49,851 nucleotides of DNA from Lachnospiraceae bacterium UBA3316 (GTDB lineage: Bacteria; Bacillota; Clostridia; Lachnospirales; Lachnospiraceae). This document shows positions 23,050-31,375 of this stretch, in pieces. Position 1 is the first letter of the stretch; each line of letters opens with the position of its first letter. The position numbers and the translations under genes are program-made. The notes below the pieces were generated by a model, which had not been told where the DNA came from, made no database searches, and saw only the letters and a list, made by a program, of their open reading frames with translations. Location of the stretch: assembly GCA_002361955.1 (NCBI GenBank), contig DESK01000050.1, positions 29,397 through 79,247 on the forward strand. Reading direction: 5' to 3'.

Positions 23050-24357
23050 ATGAAAAAGAAGGCAGCTCTGCACAATTTGGGATGTAAGGTAAACGCGTAC
23101 GAGATGGAGGCCATGCAGCAGATGCTGGAAGAAGCCGGCTATGAGACCGTGCCCTTTGCCCCGGGGGCGGACGTGTACATTATCAATACCTGCACTGTGA
23201 CAAGCATTGCGGACAGAAAGTCCAGGCAGATGCTTCATAAGGCGAAGAAGATGAATCCCCGGGCGGTGGTAGTGGCGGTGGGCTGCTACGTACAGGCGTC
23301 AAAGGAGGAGCTGGAGGCGGATGAAGCCGTAGACCTGGTGATCGGTAACAACAGGAAGAAGGATATCGTAAAAATCCTGGAGGAATATGAGAAGAGCCGG
23401 GCGGAGGAGTTTGTGATCGATGTGAACCATACCGGGGAGTATGAGAATCTCTCCATCACCCGGACGGCGGAGCATACGAGGGCCTATATCAAGGTTCAGG
23501 ACGGCTGCAACCAGTTTTGCAGCTACTGCATCATCCCCTATGTCAGGGGACGTGTCAGGAGCCGCAGGCCGGAGGATGTGGCAGACGAGGTGAGAAGGCT
23601 GGCAGAAAACGGGTATCGGGAGGTCGTTCTGACAGGAATTCATCTGAGCTCCTACGGAATTGATCTGGGCACTTCTCTGCTGGAGCTGATAAAGGCGGTG
23701 CATGAGACCGAGGGGATTGAGCGCATCCGCCTTGGTTCCCTGGAGCCGCGGATCATCACGGAGGAGTTTGCCAGAGAGCTGGCCTCCCTTCCCAAGGTAT
23801 GCCCCCATTTCCACCTGTCCCTGCAGAGCGGCTGCGACGCCACCTTAAAGAGAATGAACCGCAGGTATACGGCGGAGGAGTACGCCGAAAAGTGCGGCCT
23901 TTTGCGCAGGTATTTTGACGATCCGGCGCTGACTACGGACGTGATTGTCGGTTTTCCGGGAGAGACAAAGGAGGAGTTTGAGACGACAAGAGCCTTTTTG
24001 GAAGATCTGAAGCTGTATGAGACCCATATTTTTAAGTATTCCAGACGAAAAGGAACCAGGGCCGACGCCATGCCGGACCAGGTGAGCGACGAGGAGAAGG
24101 GGGAGCGGAGCGCCGTTTTGCTTGCCTTAAACGAAAAGAACCGGGAGGCCTTCGAAAACCGCCGGGCAGGCAGGGAGGATCAGGTGCTTTTTGAGGAATA
24201 TGTGTCCCTGGATGGGAGAGACTATTACGTGGGCCATACCCGGGAATATGTGAAGCTTGCCGTTTTGGCGGAGGAGAATTATGCAAACCAGATCCTGTCC
24301 GTAAGGGTGGGAGAAGAACGCAGACAGGGAATCCTGGTCTGCCGCAGGCAATTTTAA
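23050..24357 (+). CDS. mtaB: tRNA t6A37 methylthiotransferase MtaB
   Basis: MtaB adds a methylthio group to t6A37 of tRNAs. This 435-residue radical SAM enzyme has an N-terminal MTTase domain with cluster cysteines in HNLGCKVNAYE, IINTCTVTSIAD and VGCYVQA, and the radical SAM motif CNQFCSYC followed by IIPYVRGRVRSR. SLQSGCDATLKRMNRRY and a C-terminal TRAM-like region follow. The LGCKVNAYE form separates MtaB from MiaB and RimO. The ATG at 23050 follows AGAAAGGAACG; an in-frame ATG at 23020 is less likely. It completes the order prmA-rsmE-mtaB known from B. subtilis yqeT-yqeU-yqeV. Confidence 0.93.
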   Translation: MKKKAALHNLGCKVNAYEMEAMQQMLEEAGYETVPFAPGADVYIINTCTVTSIADRKSRQMLHKAKKMNPRAVVVAVGCYVQASKEELEADEAVDLVIGNNRKKDIVKILEEYEKSRAEEFVIDVNHTGEYENLSITRTAEHTRAYIKVQDGCNQFCSYCIIPYVRGRVRSRRPEDVADEVRRLAENGYREVVLTGIHLSSYGIDLGTSLLELIKAVHETEGIERIRLGSLEPRIITEEFARELASLPKVCPHFHLSLQSGCDATLKRMNRRYTAEEYAEKCGLLRRYFDDPALTTDVIVGFPGETKEEFETTRAFLEDLKLYETHIFKYSRRKGTRADAMPDQVSDEEKGERSAVLLALNEKNREAFENRRAGREDQVLFEEYVSLDGRDYYVGHTREYVKLAVLAEENYANQILSVRVGEERRQGILVCRRQF

Positions 24358-24371
24358 ATGGATTTGCGAAT

Positions 24372-24416
24372 GTTACTGTGAACGAAGCAAACAGTAACGA
24401 ACGAAGTGAACAGTAA
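24372..24416 (+). repeat. Small palindromic repeat, CTGTGAACG family, copy 2 (one and a half units)
   Basis: GTTACTGT (24372-24379) pairs with ACAGTAAC (24391-24398) around GAACGAAGCAA. A second half-unit, GAACGAAGTGAACAGTAA, follows. It lies between mtaB and the ireB promoter and could act as a terminator-like hairpin, although no T tract follows. Confidence 0.75.
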
Positions 24417-24436
24417 TTATGATTGAAATATTTTGG

Positions 24437-24465
24437 TTGTATTTTGCGGAAATATATATTAGAAT
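24437..24465 (+). promoter_or_regulatory. Promoter of the ireB-ruvX-DUF1292 operon
   Basis: TTGTAT (24437-24442), a 17-base spacer and TAGAAT (24460-24465), about 32 bases before the ireB ATG. Confidence 0.65.
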
Positions 24466-24496
24466 AGACCTAAAGTTTAATTAAGGGCGTGATAAA

Positions 24497-24760
24497 ATGG
24501 GTAATGTAAACAATACACAGTATTTCAGAGTTAATGCAGAGACAGAGGTAAGCGTCAAGGAGATTCTGGATACCGTCTACAATGCCATGACGGAGAAAGG
24601 GTACAATCCTGTCAACCAGATCGTGGGCTATATTATGTCGGGCGACCCCACCTATATTACAAGCCATAAGAATGCCAGGAGCATGATTATGAAGGTGGAG
24701 CGGGACGAGCTGGTGGAAGAGCTTCTAAAAGAATACATTAAGAACAGGGCTTGGGAATAA
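24497..24760 (+). CDS. ireB: IreB-family regulatory phosphoprotein (UPF0297)
   Basis: This 87-residue protein matches the small IreB/YrzL family, named from enterococci, where it is phosphorylated by the PASTA kinase IreK and lowers cephalosporin resistance. Typical family sequence includes MTEKGYNPVNQIVGYIMSGD, PTYITSHKNAR and a C-terminal ELLKEYI. Family phosphorylation is on N-terminal threonines; here T7 and T16 are candidates, which is inference. It is 1 base from ruvX, the same order as B. subtilis yrzL-yrrK-yrzB. Confidence 0.9.
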   Translation: MGNVNNTQYFRVNAETEVSVKEILDTVYNAMTEKGYNPVNQIVGYIMSGDPTYITSHKNARSMIMKVERDELVEELLKEYIKNRAWE

Positions 24761-24761
24761 T

Positions 24762-25211
24762 ATGGACAAGCGCGTGTTAGGACTTGATTTTGGCTCAAAG
24801 ACAGTAGGGGTAGCCGTCAGCGACGGTCTTGGCCTGACGGCTCAGGGTGTTGAGATTATCCGCAGAACGTCCGAGAATAAACTGAGGCGGACGCTGGCCA
24901 GGATAGAAGAGCTGATCTGTGAATATCAGGTGGGCACGATTGTGCTGGGACTGCCTAAAAATATGAATAATACTCTTGGGGACAGAGCTGAGAAATCTCT
25001 GGCGTTTAAGGAAATGCTGGAGAAACGGACAGGTCTGCCTGTTGTTATGTGGGATGAAAGGCTCACCACTGTGGAGGCCAACAGAACACTGATGGAAGGG
25101 AACGTGCGCCGGGAGAACAGAAAGCTGTATGTGGATAAGCTGGCGGCGGTTTATATTCTGCAGGGGTATTTAGATTGCGAGGGCATGAAAAATGGAAAAA
25201 ATCAGATTTAA
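24762..25211 (+). CDS. ruvX: Putative pre-16S rRNA nuclease YqgF/RuvX
   Basis: RNase H-fold protein of the YqgF/RuvX family, implicated in 16S rRNA 5'-end maturation and once proposed as a Holliday-junction resolvase. The 149-residue length is normal. It has VLGLDFGSKTVGVAVSD with the first catalytic Asp, GTIVLGLPKNMNNTLGDRA, and VVMWDERLTTVEANRTL with the following acidic residues. The start lies 1 base after ireB and the end overlaps the next gene by 20 bases, showing tight translational coupling. Confidence 0.94.
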   Translation: MDKRVLGLDFGSKTVGVAVSDGLGLTAQGVEIIRRTSENKLRRTLARIEELICEYQVGTIVLGLPKNMNNTLGDRAEKSLAFKEMLEKRTGLPVVMWDERLTTVEANRTLMEGNVRRENRKLYVDKLAAVYILQGYLDCEGMKNGKNQI

Positions 25212-25449
25212 TTTTGGCGAGCAAGAGGAAACGGCAGAATTTTTTGTGCTGGAACAGACGAGGGTTGGAGGAAAAGATTATATTCTGGTGACAGATTCTG
25301 AGGAGGGTGACGCGGAGGCGTTGATTTTGAAGGATATGTCCTCAGACGGCGAGAAAGAAGCTATCTATGAGATCGTGGAGGATGACAATGAGTTAGAGGC
25401 CGTTTCGAGAGTATTCTCGGAGATGCTGGAGGATATTGATCTTATTTAA
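25192..25449 (+). CDS. DUF1292 (YrzB-like) acidic protein
   Basis: This 85-residue, strongly acidic protein (many Glu/Asp, predicted low pI) has the DUF1292 pattern: FVLEQTRVGGKDYILVTDSE, then EALILKD and EAIYEIVEDDNELEAVSRVFSEML. The function is unknown. It overlaps ruvX by 20 bases and completes the conserved ireB-ruvX-yrzB trio. Confidence 0.88.
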   Translation: MEKIRFNFGEQEETAEFFVLEQTRVGGKDYILVTDSEEGDAEALILKDMSSDGEKEAIYEIVEDDNELEAVSRVFSEMLEDIDLI

Positions 25450-25450
25450 T

Positions 25451-25477
25451 GTTACTGTGAATGAAGTGAACAGTAAC
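25451..25477 (+). repeat. Small palindromic repeat, CTGTGAACG family, copy 3
   Basis: GTTACTGT (25451-25458) pairs with ACAGTAAC (25470-25477) around GAATGAAGTGA. It starts one base after the DUF1292 stop, so it may act as the transcript end. It is nearly identical to the copy at 24372. Confidence 0.78.
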
Positions 25478-25522
25478 TGTTTGCTCGTAAAAAATGAATA
25501 ATTAATATGGAGGTGTTACTAT

Positions 25523-27187
25523 TTGAAGAACGTGAATCATTCAAAATTGAAAATTATCCCCCTGGGAGGCCTGGAGCAGATCGGCATGAACATTACTGTC
25601 TTTGAGTATGAGGACAGTATTGTGGTGGTGGACTGCGGTCTGTCCTTCCCCGAGGATGATATGCTGGGCATTGATCTGGTGATCCCGGACATTACCTATC
25701 TGAAAAACAACGCGGATAAGATGAAAGGGTTTGTGATCACCCACGGACATGAGGATCACATCGGGGCATTGCCGTATATATTAAAAGAATTTCCGGCGCC
25801 GATCTATACGACGAAGCTGACTATGGGCCTGATCGAAAACAAGCTCAGGGAGCATAATCTGATGAAGGTATGCAAGAGGAAGGTGGTAAAGCACGGCCAG
25901 TCCATCAATTTGGGAGCCTTCCGCATCGAGTTTATCAAGACGAACCACAGTATCCAGGATGCTTCTGCTTTGGCGATCTATTCCCCTGCGGGAACCGTCA
26001 TCCATACAGGTGACTTTAAGGTGGACTACACCCCCGTATTCGGTGACGCCATCGATCTGCAGCGTTTCGCGGAGATCGGAAAGAAGGGTGTTCTGGCACT
26101 GATGAGCGACAGCACCAACGCAGAGCGGGTGGGCTTTACCATGTCGGAGCGCACGGTGGGACGCACCTTTGACAATATTTTCTCAGAGCATACGAGTACC
26201 AGAATTATCATCGCCACCTTCGCGTCCAACGTGGACCGGGTGCAGCAGATCATAAATTCCGCCTATAAATTCGGCAGGAAGGTAGTGGTGGAAGGCAGGA
26301 GCATGGTGAATGTGATCACCACGGCCTCAGAGCTCGGGTACCTGAATATTCCAGACAACACCCTGATCGATATTGAACAGATGAAAAATTACCCCGACAA
26401 CAAGATGGTGCTGATCACTACGGGAAGCCAGGGAGAGTCCATGGCAGCTCTGTCAAGGATGGCGGCGGATATGCACCGGAAGGTGTCGATCAAGCCGGGG
26501 GATACCATTATTTTCAGTTCCAATCCCATTCCCGGAAATGAAAAAGCCGTATCGAAGGTGATTAATGAGCTTTCCGCCAAGGGGGCTGACGTGATCTTCC
26601 AGGATGCCCATGTTTCAGGCCATGCCTGTCAGGAAGAGCTGAAGCTGATCTATTCCCTGGTAAAGCCCAGATATGCCATTCCCGTGCACGGGGAGTACCG
26701 CCATCTGAAGGCTAACGCCGGGCTGGCTTTAAATCTTGGCATTCCCAAGGAGAATATCTTTATCCTCCATTCCGGAGACGTGATAGAGATGGATGAGAAC
26801 CAGGCGAAGGTGGTAGACCGTGTGCATACGGGAGCGATTCTTGTGGACGGCCTGGGCGTCGGCGACGTGGGAAATATTGTGCTGCGTGACCGCCAGCACC
26901 TGGCGGAGGACGGCATCCTGATCGTCGTTATGACACTGGAGCGTTACAGCAACCAGCTTCTGGCCGGACCGGATATCGTATCCAGAGGATTTGTGTATGT
27001 GCGTGAATCGGAGGTGCTGATGGATGAGGCGCGCCATGTGGTGGAAAATGCTTTGGACAGCTGCATGGACAAGCATATCACCGACTGGGGAAAGATCAAA
27101 AATGTGACAAAGGACGCGCTCAGCGAGTTTTTGTGGAAGAAAACAAAGCGCAGTCCCATGATTCTTCCAATTATCATGGAGGTTTAA
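25523..27187 (+). CDS. rnj: Ribonuclease J
   Basis: RNase J is a metallo-beta-lactamase/beta-CASP ribonuclease with 5'-3' exo- and endonuclease activity in mRNA decay and rRNA maturation. The 554-residue length is normal. The motif HGHEDHIG starts at H74, with GDFKVD, DSTNAERVGFT, TGSQGE, DVIFQDAHVSGHA and PVHGEYRHL following. The start is a TTG at 25523 with GGAGGTG seven bases upstream; the N-terminus MKNVNHSKLKIIPLGGLEQIGMN agrees with the family. RNase J and YlbF are inserted into an otherwise B. subtilis-like neighbourhood; YlbF-family proteins affect mRNA processing in B. subtilis, so the pairing may be functional. Confidence 0.96.
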   Translation: MKNVNHSKLKIIPLGGLEQIGMNITVFEYEDSIVVVDCGLSFPEDDMLGIDLVIPDITYLKNNADKMKGFVITHGHEDHIGALPYILKEFPAPIYTTKLTMGLIENKLREHNLMKVCKRKVVKHGQSINLGAFRIEFIKTNHSIQDASALAIYSPAGTVIHTGDFKVDYTPVFGDAIDLQRFAEIGKKGVLALMSDSTNAERVGFTMSERTVGRTFDNIFSEHTSTRIIIATFASNVDRVQQIINSAYKFGRKVVVEGRSMVNVITTASELGYLNIPDNTLIDIEQMKNYPDNKMVLITTGSQGESMAALSRMAADMHRKVSIKPGDTIIFSSNPIPGNEKAVSKVINELSAKGADVIFQDAHVSGHACQEELKLIYSLVKPRYAIPVHGEYRHLKANAGLALNLGIPKENIFILHSGDVIEMDENQAKVVDRVHTGAILVDGLGVGDVGNIVLRDRQHLAEDGILIVVMTLERYSNQLLAGPDIVSRGFVYVRESEVLMDEARHVVENALDSCMDKHITDWGKIKNVTKDALSEFLWKKTKRSPMILPIIMEV

Positions 27188-27226
27188 AATAAAACGAAAT
27201 CATAGAAGAGACGAGGTTGGAGAGGC

Positions 27227-27583
27227 ATGGAAAATGTAGCCGCACGTACGCAGGAGCTGGTTGCCGCAATTCGCGGCAGCAGGGCATATACAGATTTTGA
27301 AGCTGTAAAGAGAAAAATCAATGAAAATCCGGAACTGCGCACAAAGCTCAATCAATTCCGAAAGAAGAATTATGAACTTCAGAATGAAAAGAGCGGTTCT
27401 GACTGGTATGAGGCTGTAAATGATTTTGAAAAAGAAAATGAAGCGTTTCGGAAGGATCCTCTTGTGAGAGAATTTCTAAGCAACGAGCTGGAGCTTTGCA
27501 GGATGATACAGAGGATCAACCAGGCGATTGTGGAGACGATACAGCTGGAGATACAGGAATTCGCAGATGTGATCGACTGGTAG
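27227..27583 (+). CDS. YlbF/YmcA-family protein
   Basis: This all-helical 118-residue protein fits the YlbF/YmcA (Com_YlbF) family: TQELVAAIRGSRAYTDFEAVKRKINENPELRTKLNQFRKKN, then DPLVREFLSNELELCRMIQRINQAIVETI. In B. subtilis, YlbF, YmcA and YaaT form the Y-complex that guides RNase Y and influences sporulation, competence and biofilms. It lies 39 bases after rnj, preceded by a GAGGTTGGAGAGGC-type ribosome site. Confidence 0.87.
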   Translation: MENVAARTQELVAAIRGSRAYTDFEAVKRKINENPELRTKLNQFRKKNYELQNEKSGSDWYEAVNDFEKENEAFRKDPLVREFLSNELELCRMIQRINQAIVETIQLEIQEFADVIDW

Positions 27584-27606
27584 CTGACAGGAGGCTCGGA
27601 GCTTAT

Positions 27607-27999
27607 ATGAATAAAAAAAAGAAAGCAGCCATAGGGGCGTTCGCTGTTTTGAGGATACTTCTTCTGGTTCTGATCGCTGCAGCCCTTTTCCAGGTGGGAA
27701 AGAAGGCTTACGCTTTCGGATACCAGGTCTTTGCGGAAGAACCGGCTTCTGACCCGCCGGGAAAAAAGGCAGCGGTGACGATTGAGGAGGGGATTTCCGC
27801 CAAGGAACTGGCCGCCCTGTTAAAGTCCAAAAGGCTGATCAGGGATGAGAGGGTATTCTGGGTACAGTACCAGCTCTCCGAGTACAAAGACAAGCTCAAG
27901 AGCGGAAGTTATATTTTGAACAGCTCCTGGACATCAGAGGAGATACTGTCCACGCTTTCCGGTGAGGACGAGACAGAGACGGAAACTTCCGGGGAGTAG
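27607..27999 (+). CDS. Short MltG N-terminal-like membrane protein without catalytic domain
   Basis: The 130-residue protein has a Lys-rich N-terminus, one transmembrane helix (about 12-30) and a LysM-like region, VTIEEGISAKELAALLKSKRLIRDERVFWVQY...LKSGSYILNSSWTSEEILSTLSG, which matches the first extracellular subdomain of endolytic transglycosylase MltG. The catalytic Glu-containing domain of MltG is absent, and the protein ends in an acidic ETETETSGE tail. Its place before trmR and trhP is the place of yrrL (mltG) in B. subtilis, so it looks like a reduced MltG. It could still bind peptidoglycan or compete with a full MltG. The start follows CAGGAGG at a rather long spacing of 12 bases. Confidence 0.7.
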   Translation: MNKKKKAAIGAFAVLRILLLVLIAAALFQVGKKAYAFGYQVFAEEPASDPPGKKAAVTIEEGISAKELAALLKSKRLIRDERVFWVQYQLSEYKDKLKSGSYILNSSWTSEEILSTLSGEDETETETSGE

Positions 28000-28029
28000 C
28001 GGCGCGAACCCCGGAGGAGTGAGGGATAC

Positions 28030-28674
28030 ATGATTGTAAATGAACGGATGATTGCCTATATCAATTCACTGGATATGGGCAATACGTCTTTTTTGGACGA
28101 GATTGAAAGGGAAGCTCTGGATGCCTGCGTACCGATTGTGCGTAAGGAAATGCAGAGCTTTTTAAAGGTGCTGCTGGCGATGCAGCGGCCTGTACGTATA
28201 TTGGAGGTAGGGACGGCAGTAGGTTTTTCCGCTTTGCTCTTCTGCGAGTACGCGCCGGAAGGGGCGCATGTGACTACCATCGAAAAATATGAAAAGCGGA
28301 TTCCCACGGCAAAGGAAAATTTCAGGAGGGCCGGAAGGGAAGAACAGATTACCCTTTTGGAGGGGGACGCGTCCCGGATCCTGTCAGAGCTGACGGGCAC
28401 CTTTGATTTTATTTTTATGGATGCGGCAAAGGGCCAGTATATCCACTACCTGCCGGATGTGATGCGTCTGCTGGAGCCAGGGGGTATCCTGGTGTCGGAC
28501 AATGTGCTCCAGGACGGGGATATCATCGAGTCCCACTATGCGGTGGAGCGGAGAAACAGGACGATTTATAAGCGGATGCGGGAGTATCTGTATGAACTGA
28601 AACATGAGGAGCGGCTGGTTACCTCCATCGTTCCCATCGGGGACGGAGCTACAGTCAGCGTACGGATCAGATAG
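28030..28674 (+). CDS. trmR: tRNA 5-hydroxyuridine methyltransferase (YrrM/TrmR-like O-methyltransferase)
   Basis: TrmR methylates 5-hydroxyuridine at wobble position 34 to 5-methoxyuridine in B. subtilis tRNAs. The 214-residue protein is a class I methyltransferase of the O-methyltransferase 3 family: ILEVGTAVGFSALLF (motif I), TIEKYEKRIPTAKENF, FDFIFMDAAKGQYIHYLP and LVSDNVLQDG. Its neighbour trhP makes the hydroxyuridine substrate, which favours TrmR over catechol-type enzymes. It is 15 bases from trhP. Confidence 0.85.
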   Translation: MIVNERMIAYINSLDMGNTSFLDEIEREALDACVPIVRKEMQSFLKVLLAMQRPVRILEVGTAVGFSALLFCEYAPEGAHVTTIEKYEKRIPTAKENFRRAGREEQITLLEGDASRILSELTGTFDFIFMDAAKGQYIHYLPDVMRLLEPGGILVSDNVLQDGDIIESHYAVERRNRTIYKRMREYLYELKHEERLVTSIVPIGDGATVSVRIR

Positions 28675-28688
28675 AGGAGAGTTTGAAT

Positions 28689-29918
28689 ATGAGAAAACCG
28701 GAATTGCTGGTGCCTGCCAGCAGCCTGGAGGTGCTGAAGACGGCTGTGATTTTCGGGGCCGACGCCGTTTATATCGGCGGCGAGGCCTTTGGGCTGCGGG
28801 CCAAGGCGAAAAATTTTTCCATGGAGGATATGCGGGAGGGCATTGCGTTTGCCCATGCCCACGGCGTGAAGGTCTATGTCACGGCCAATATTTTGGCCCA
28901 CAACAGGGATTTGGAGGGCGTGGAGGAATATTTCAGGGAGTTAAAGGAGATCGGGCCGGACGCCCTGATCATCGCGGATCCGGGGGTTTACCGGATCGCG
29001 AAAAAGGTCTGTCCTGAAATCGAGCGCCATATCAGCACCCAGGCAAACAACACGAATTACGGGACGTATCAGTTCTGGTACGAGCTTGGGGCAAAACGCG
29101 TGGTGTCCGCCAGGGAGCTGACCCTGGAGGAGATCAGGGAGCTGCGGGAACATATTCCGGAGGATATGGAGATAGAGACCTTCGTTCACGGGGCCATGTG
29201 CATCTCCTACTCCGGGCGCTGTCTTTTGAGCAATTATTTTACCGGACGGGACGCAAACCAGGGGGCATGCACCCATCCCTGCCGCTGGAAGTACGCGGTG
29301 GTGGAGGAGACGAGGCCGGGGGAGTATCTGCCTGTCTATGAAAATGAGAGAGGGACGTTTATTTTCAATTCCAAGGACCTGTGCATGATCGGCCATATTC
29401 CGGAGCTTTTGGCGGTCGGCATCGACAGCTTCAAGATCGAGGGGCGCATGAAGACGGCTCTCTATGTGGCCACGGTGGCCCGCACCTACCGGAAGGCCAT
29501 CGACGACTGCCTGAAGGATGAGGCGCTGTACCGGAAAAATATGCCCTGGTATCTGGAACAGATCGCCGCCTGTACCTACCGGCAGTTTACCACAGGATTT
29601 TTCTTTGGCAGAGCCGATGAGAATACCCAGATTTACGATAACAGTACCTATCTGAAGGACTATACCTACCTGGGCATGATCGGGGAAAGAGACGAAAGGG
29701 GACTGTATCGGATCGAGCAGAAGAATAAGTTCTGCCAGGGCGAGACGGTGGAGGCCATGCGCCCGAATGGGGAGAACGTTCCCGTGACCATTCGGCGCAT
29801 TGTCAATGAGGAGGGCGGCGAGCAGCCCAGCGCGCCCCATGCCAGGCAGATTCTCTACCTGGAGCTTGACCAGGAGCTGTCCCCCTATGATATCCTGCGG
29901 AGGCAGGAAAAAGCTTAG
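28689..29918 (+). CDS. trhP: tRNA uridine hydroxylation protein TrhP (U32 peptidase family)
   Basis: U32-family proteins of the TrhP/YegQ branch form 5-hydroxyuridine at tRNA position 34 with prephenate as the oxygen donor, rather than acting as proteases. The 409-residue protein begins MRKPELLVPASSLEVLKTAV and has STQANNTNYG, ETFVHGAMCISYSGRCLLSNY, GACTHPCRW and SFKIEGRMKTALYVA. The conserved cysteines of this region probably bind an Fe-S cluster. One polypeptide here covers what B. subtilis splits into yrrN and yrrO. AGAGGAGAG precedes the ATG. It overlaps the end of the minus-strand transporter by 4 bases. Confidence 0.88.
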   Translation: MRKPELLVPASSLEVLKTAVIFGADAVYIGGEAFGLRAKAKNFSMEDMREGIAFAHAHGVKVYVTANILAHNRDLEGVEEYFRELKEIGPDALIIADPGVYRIAKKVCPEIERHISTQANNTNYGTYQFWYELGAKRVVSARELTLEEIRELREHIPEDMEIETFVHGAMCISYSGRCLLSNYFTGRDANQGACTHPCRWKYAVVEETRPGEYLPVYENERGTFIFNSKDLCMIGHIPELLAVGIDSFKIEGRMKTALYVATVARTYRKAIDDCLKDEALYRKNMPWYLEQIAACTYRQFTTGFFFGRADENTQIYDNSTYLKDYTYLGMIGERDERGLYRIEQKNKFCQGETVEAMRPNGENVPVTIRRIVNEEGGEQPSAPHARQILYLELDQELSPYDILRRQEKA

Positions 29919-31219
29919 AGGGAAATCTTTTTCCTCAGCAGGAAGAGGGCTATGACGTTTGGGAAAACCATGACAGCGTTGATTAGGTCTGTGACTTCCC
30001 AGACGAGCCCCATGGGGATGATGGCTCCCAGGTAGGCCATGACGATGTAGCAGAAGTGGTAGACGGGAATTCCCCGTTTCCCGAAAAGATACTCCGTGCC
30101 CTTTTCCCCGAAATAACACCAGCCGATGAGCGTCGTGAGGGCAAAGGCGGCCAGGGAAATGGAGAGCAGCTCTTCCCCGAAAAAGGGAAGGCGGCCAAAG
30201 GCGGCCATGGTGAGCCCGCCGGCGCTGTAGCCGGAGACGGAGGCGGGAAACTGGAGGATGTTCGCCACGATCACGATGCCTGTGAGGGCGCACATCACGA
30301 CGGTGTCCCAGAATACGGCAGTCATGGAGATCAGTCCCTGCCGTCTGGGGGAGGAGGCGCTGGCTGCCGCCGCGATGGAAGCAGTGCCGATGCCCGCCTC
30401 GTTGGTGAAGAGGCCTCTGGCGATACCGAAGCGCAGGGCGGCCTGCAGAGTGCTTCCTGCGATCCCGCCGAAGGCGGCTCCCGGATGAAAGGCCCGCCTC
30501 AGGATCAGGGAGAGGGCGTCGGGGACAGCGTCCCGCAGGATCCACAGAAGCAGCAGGCAGCAGCCGATGTAGAAAAAGCCAAGGACAGGCACGATCCGCA
30601 CGCAGAAGGTGCCGATGGAGCGTATGCCCCCGATGATGACTACGCCCGCAAGGAGGGCGGCTGCCATCCCGGTAATATGGGGAGAGATCTCCCAGCAGGC
30701 TCCCAGGGCGTCGGAGATCGCGGAAGCCTGGGTGGTGCAGCCCACTCCCAGGGCCGCGCACAGGACGCAGAGGGCGTAGAACAGGGCAAGGCCCCTGCAG
30801 CCCAGGCCGTCCTCAAGGATGTACATAGGGCCTCCCACGCGGCTGCCGTCGGCTTCCTGCCTGTGGAAAAGACAGCTCAGGAAGCATTCGGCGTAGGCAG
30901 TGGCCATTCCCAGGATCCCTGTCACCCAGCACCAGAACAGGGCGCCGGGGCCGCCCAGGGCGATGGCTGTGGACACTCCCACGATATTTCCGGTGCCCAG
31001 GGTGGCTGCCAGGGTGGTGGCCAGGGCCGCGAAACCGCTCAGGTTCGCTCCGTCTCCGGAGGCAGACGCGTCGGCAGAGACGGAGAGGCGGATGGCTTTT
31101 AAGGTGGACTTCTGGGGAAACTTCAGGCGGAAGGTAAATAGCAGGTGGGTGGCCCCCAGAAGGAGCAGCACAGGGCCGCTCCAGAGAAAATGGTTGATGG
31201 ATTCCAGGATGGATCGCAT
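29915..31219 (-). CDS. AGCS-family sodium:alanine/amino acid symporter
   Basis: The 434-residue integral membrane protein has the AGCS pattern: WSGPVLLLLGATHLLFTFRL, the signature LATTLAATLGTGNIVGVSTAI, GALFWCWVTGILGMATAYAEC, GGPMYILEDGLG and ARGLFTNEAGIGTASIAAAA. It would import alanine or glycine with sodium. About ten transmembrane helices can be seen. It is a single-gene minus-strand unit that is divergent from sigK and overlaps trhP tail to tail. Its ribosome site is weak (AGAGGTCTGACC). Confidence 0.93.
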   Translation of the reverse strand: MRSILESINHFLWSGPVLLLLGATHLLFTFRLKFPQKSTLKAIRLSVSADASASGDGANLSGFAALATTLAATLGTGNIVGVSTAIALGGPGALFWCWVTGILGMATAYAECFLSCLFHRQEADGSRVGGPMYILEDGLGCRGLALFYALCVLCAALGVGCTTQASAISDALGACWEISPHITGMAAALLAGVVIIGGIRSIGTFCVRIVPVLGFFYIGCCLLLLWILRDAVPDALSLILRRAFHPGAAFGGIAGSTLQAALRFGIARGLFTNEAGIGTASIAAAASASSPRRQGLISMTAVFWDTVVMCALTGIVIVANILQFPASVSGYSAGGLTMAAFGRLPFFGEELLSISLAAFALTTLIGWCYFGEKGTEYLFGKRGIPVYHFCYIVMAYLGAIIPMGLVWEVTDLINAVMVFPNVIALFLLRKKISL

Positions 31220-31375
31220 GGTCAGACCTCTGAGATAAGCTTTATAACAGGTATATGAGAAAAAAAGGGAGACATACCTGGAATTATTGGAAAAGTCCCG
31301 CAGGCACGGGCATCTGACGTTCTTATCAGGTGGAAAAGCACCAAAACGCTTTTTTTTACATAGGATAAAGGAAAG

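Noticed and set aside
25482..25507. TTGCTC-N16-TAATAT as a promoter for rnj
   Set aside because: The -10 would abut the GGAGGTG ribosome site, leaving it at or before the transcript start.
29906..29934. Palindrome GGAAAAAG...CTTTTTCC at the trhP/AGCS junction as a bidirectional terminator
   Set aside because: The 8-bp stem is AT-rich with a 13-base loop and no following T tract; too weak to call.
28941..30761. 606-residue minus-strand frame across trhP and the AGCS gene
   Set aside because: It runs antisense to trhP and in another frame of the AGCS gene, and its composition is rich in Arg/Pro/His, as expected of a shadow frame.
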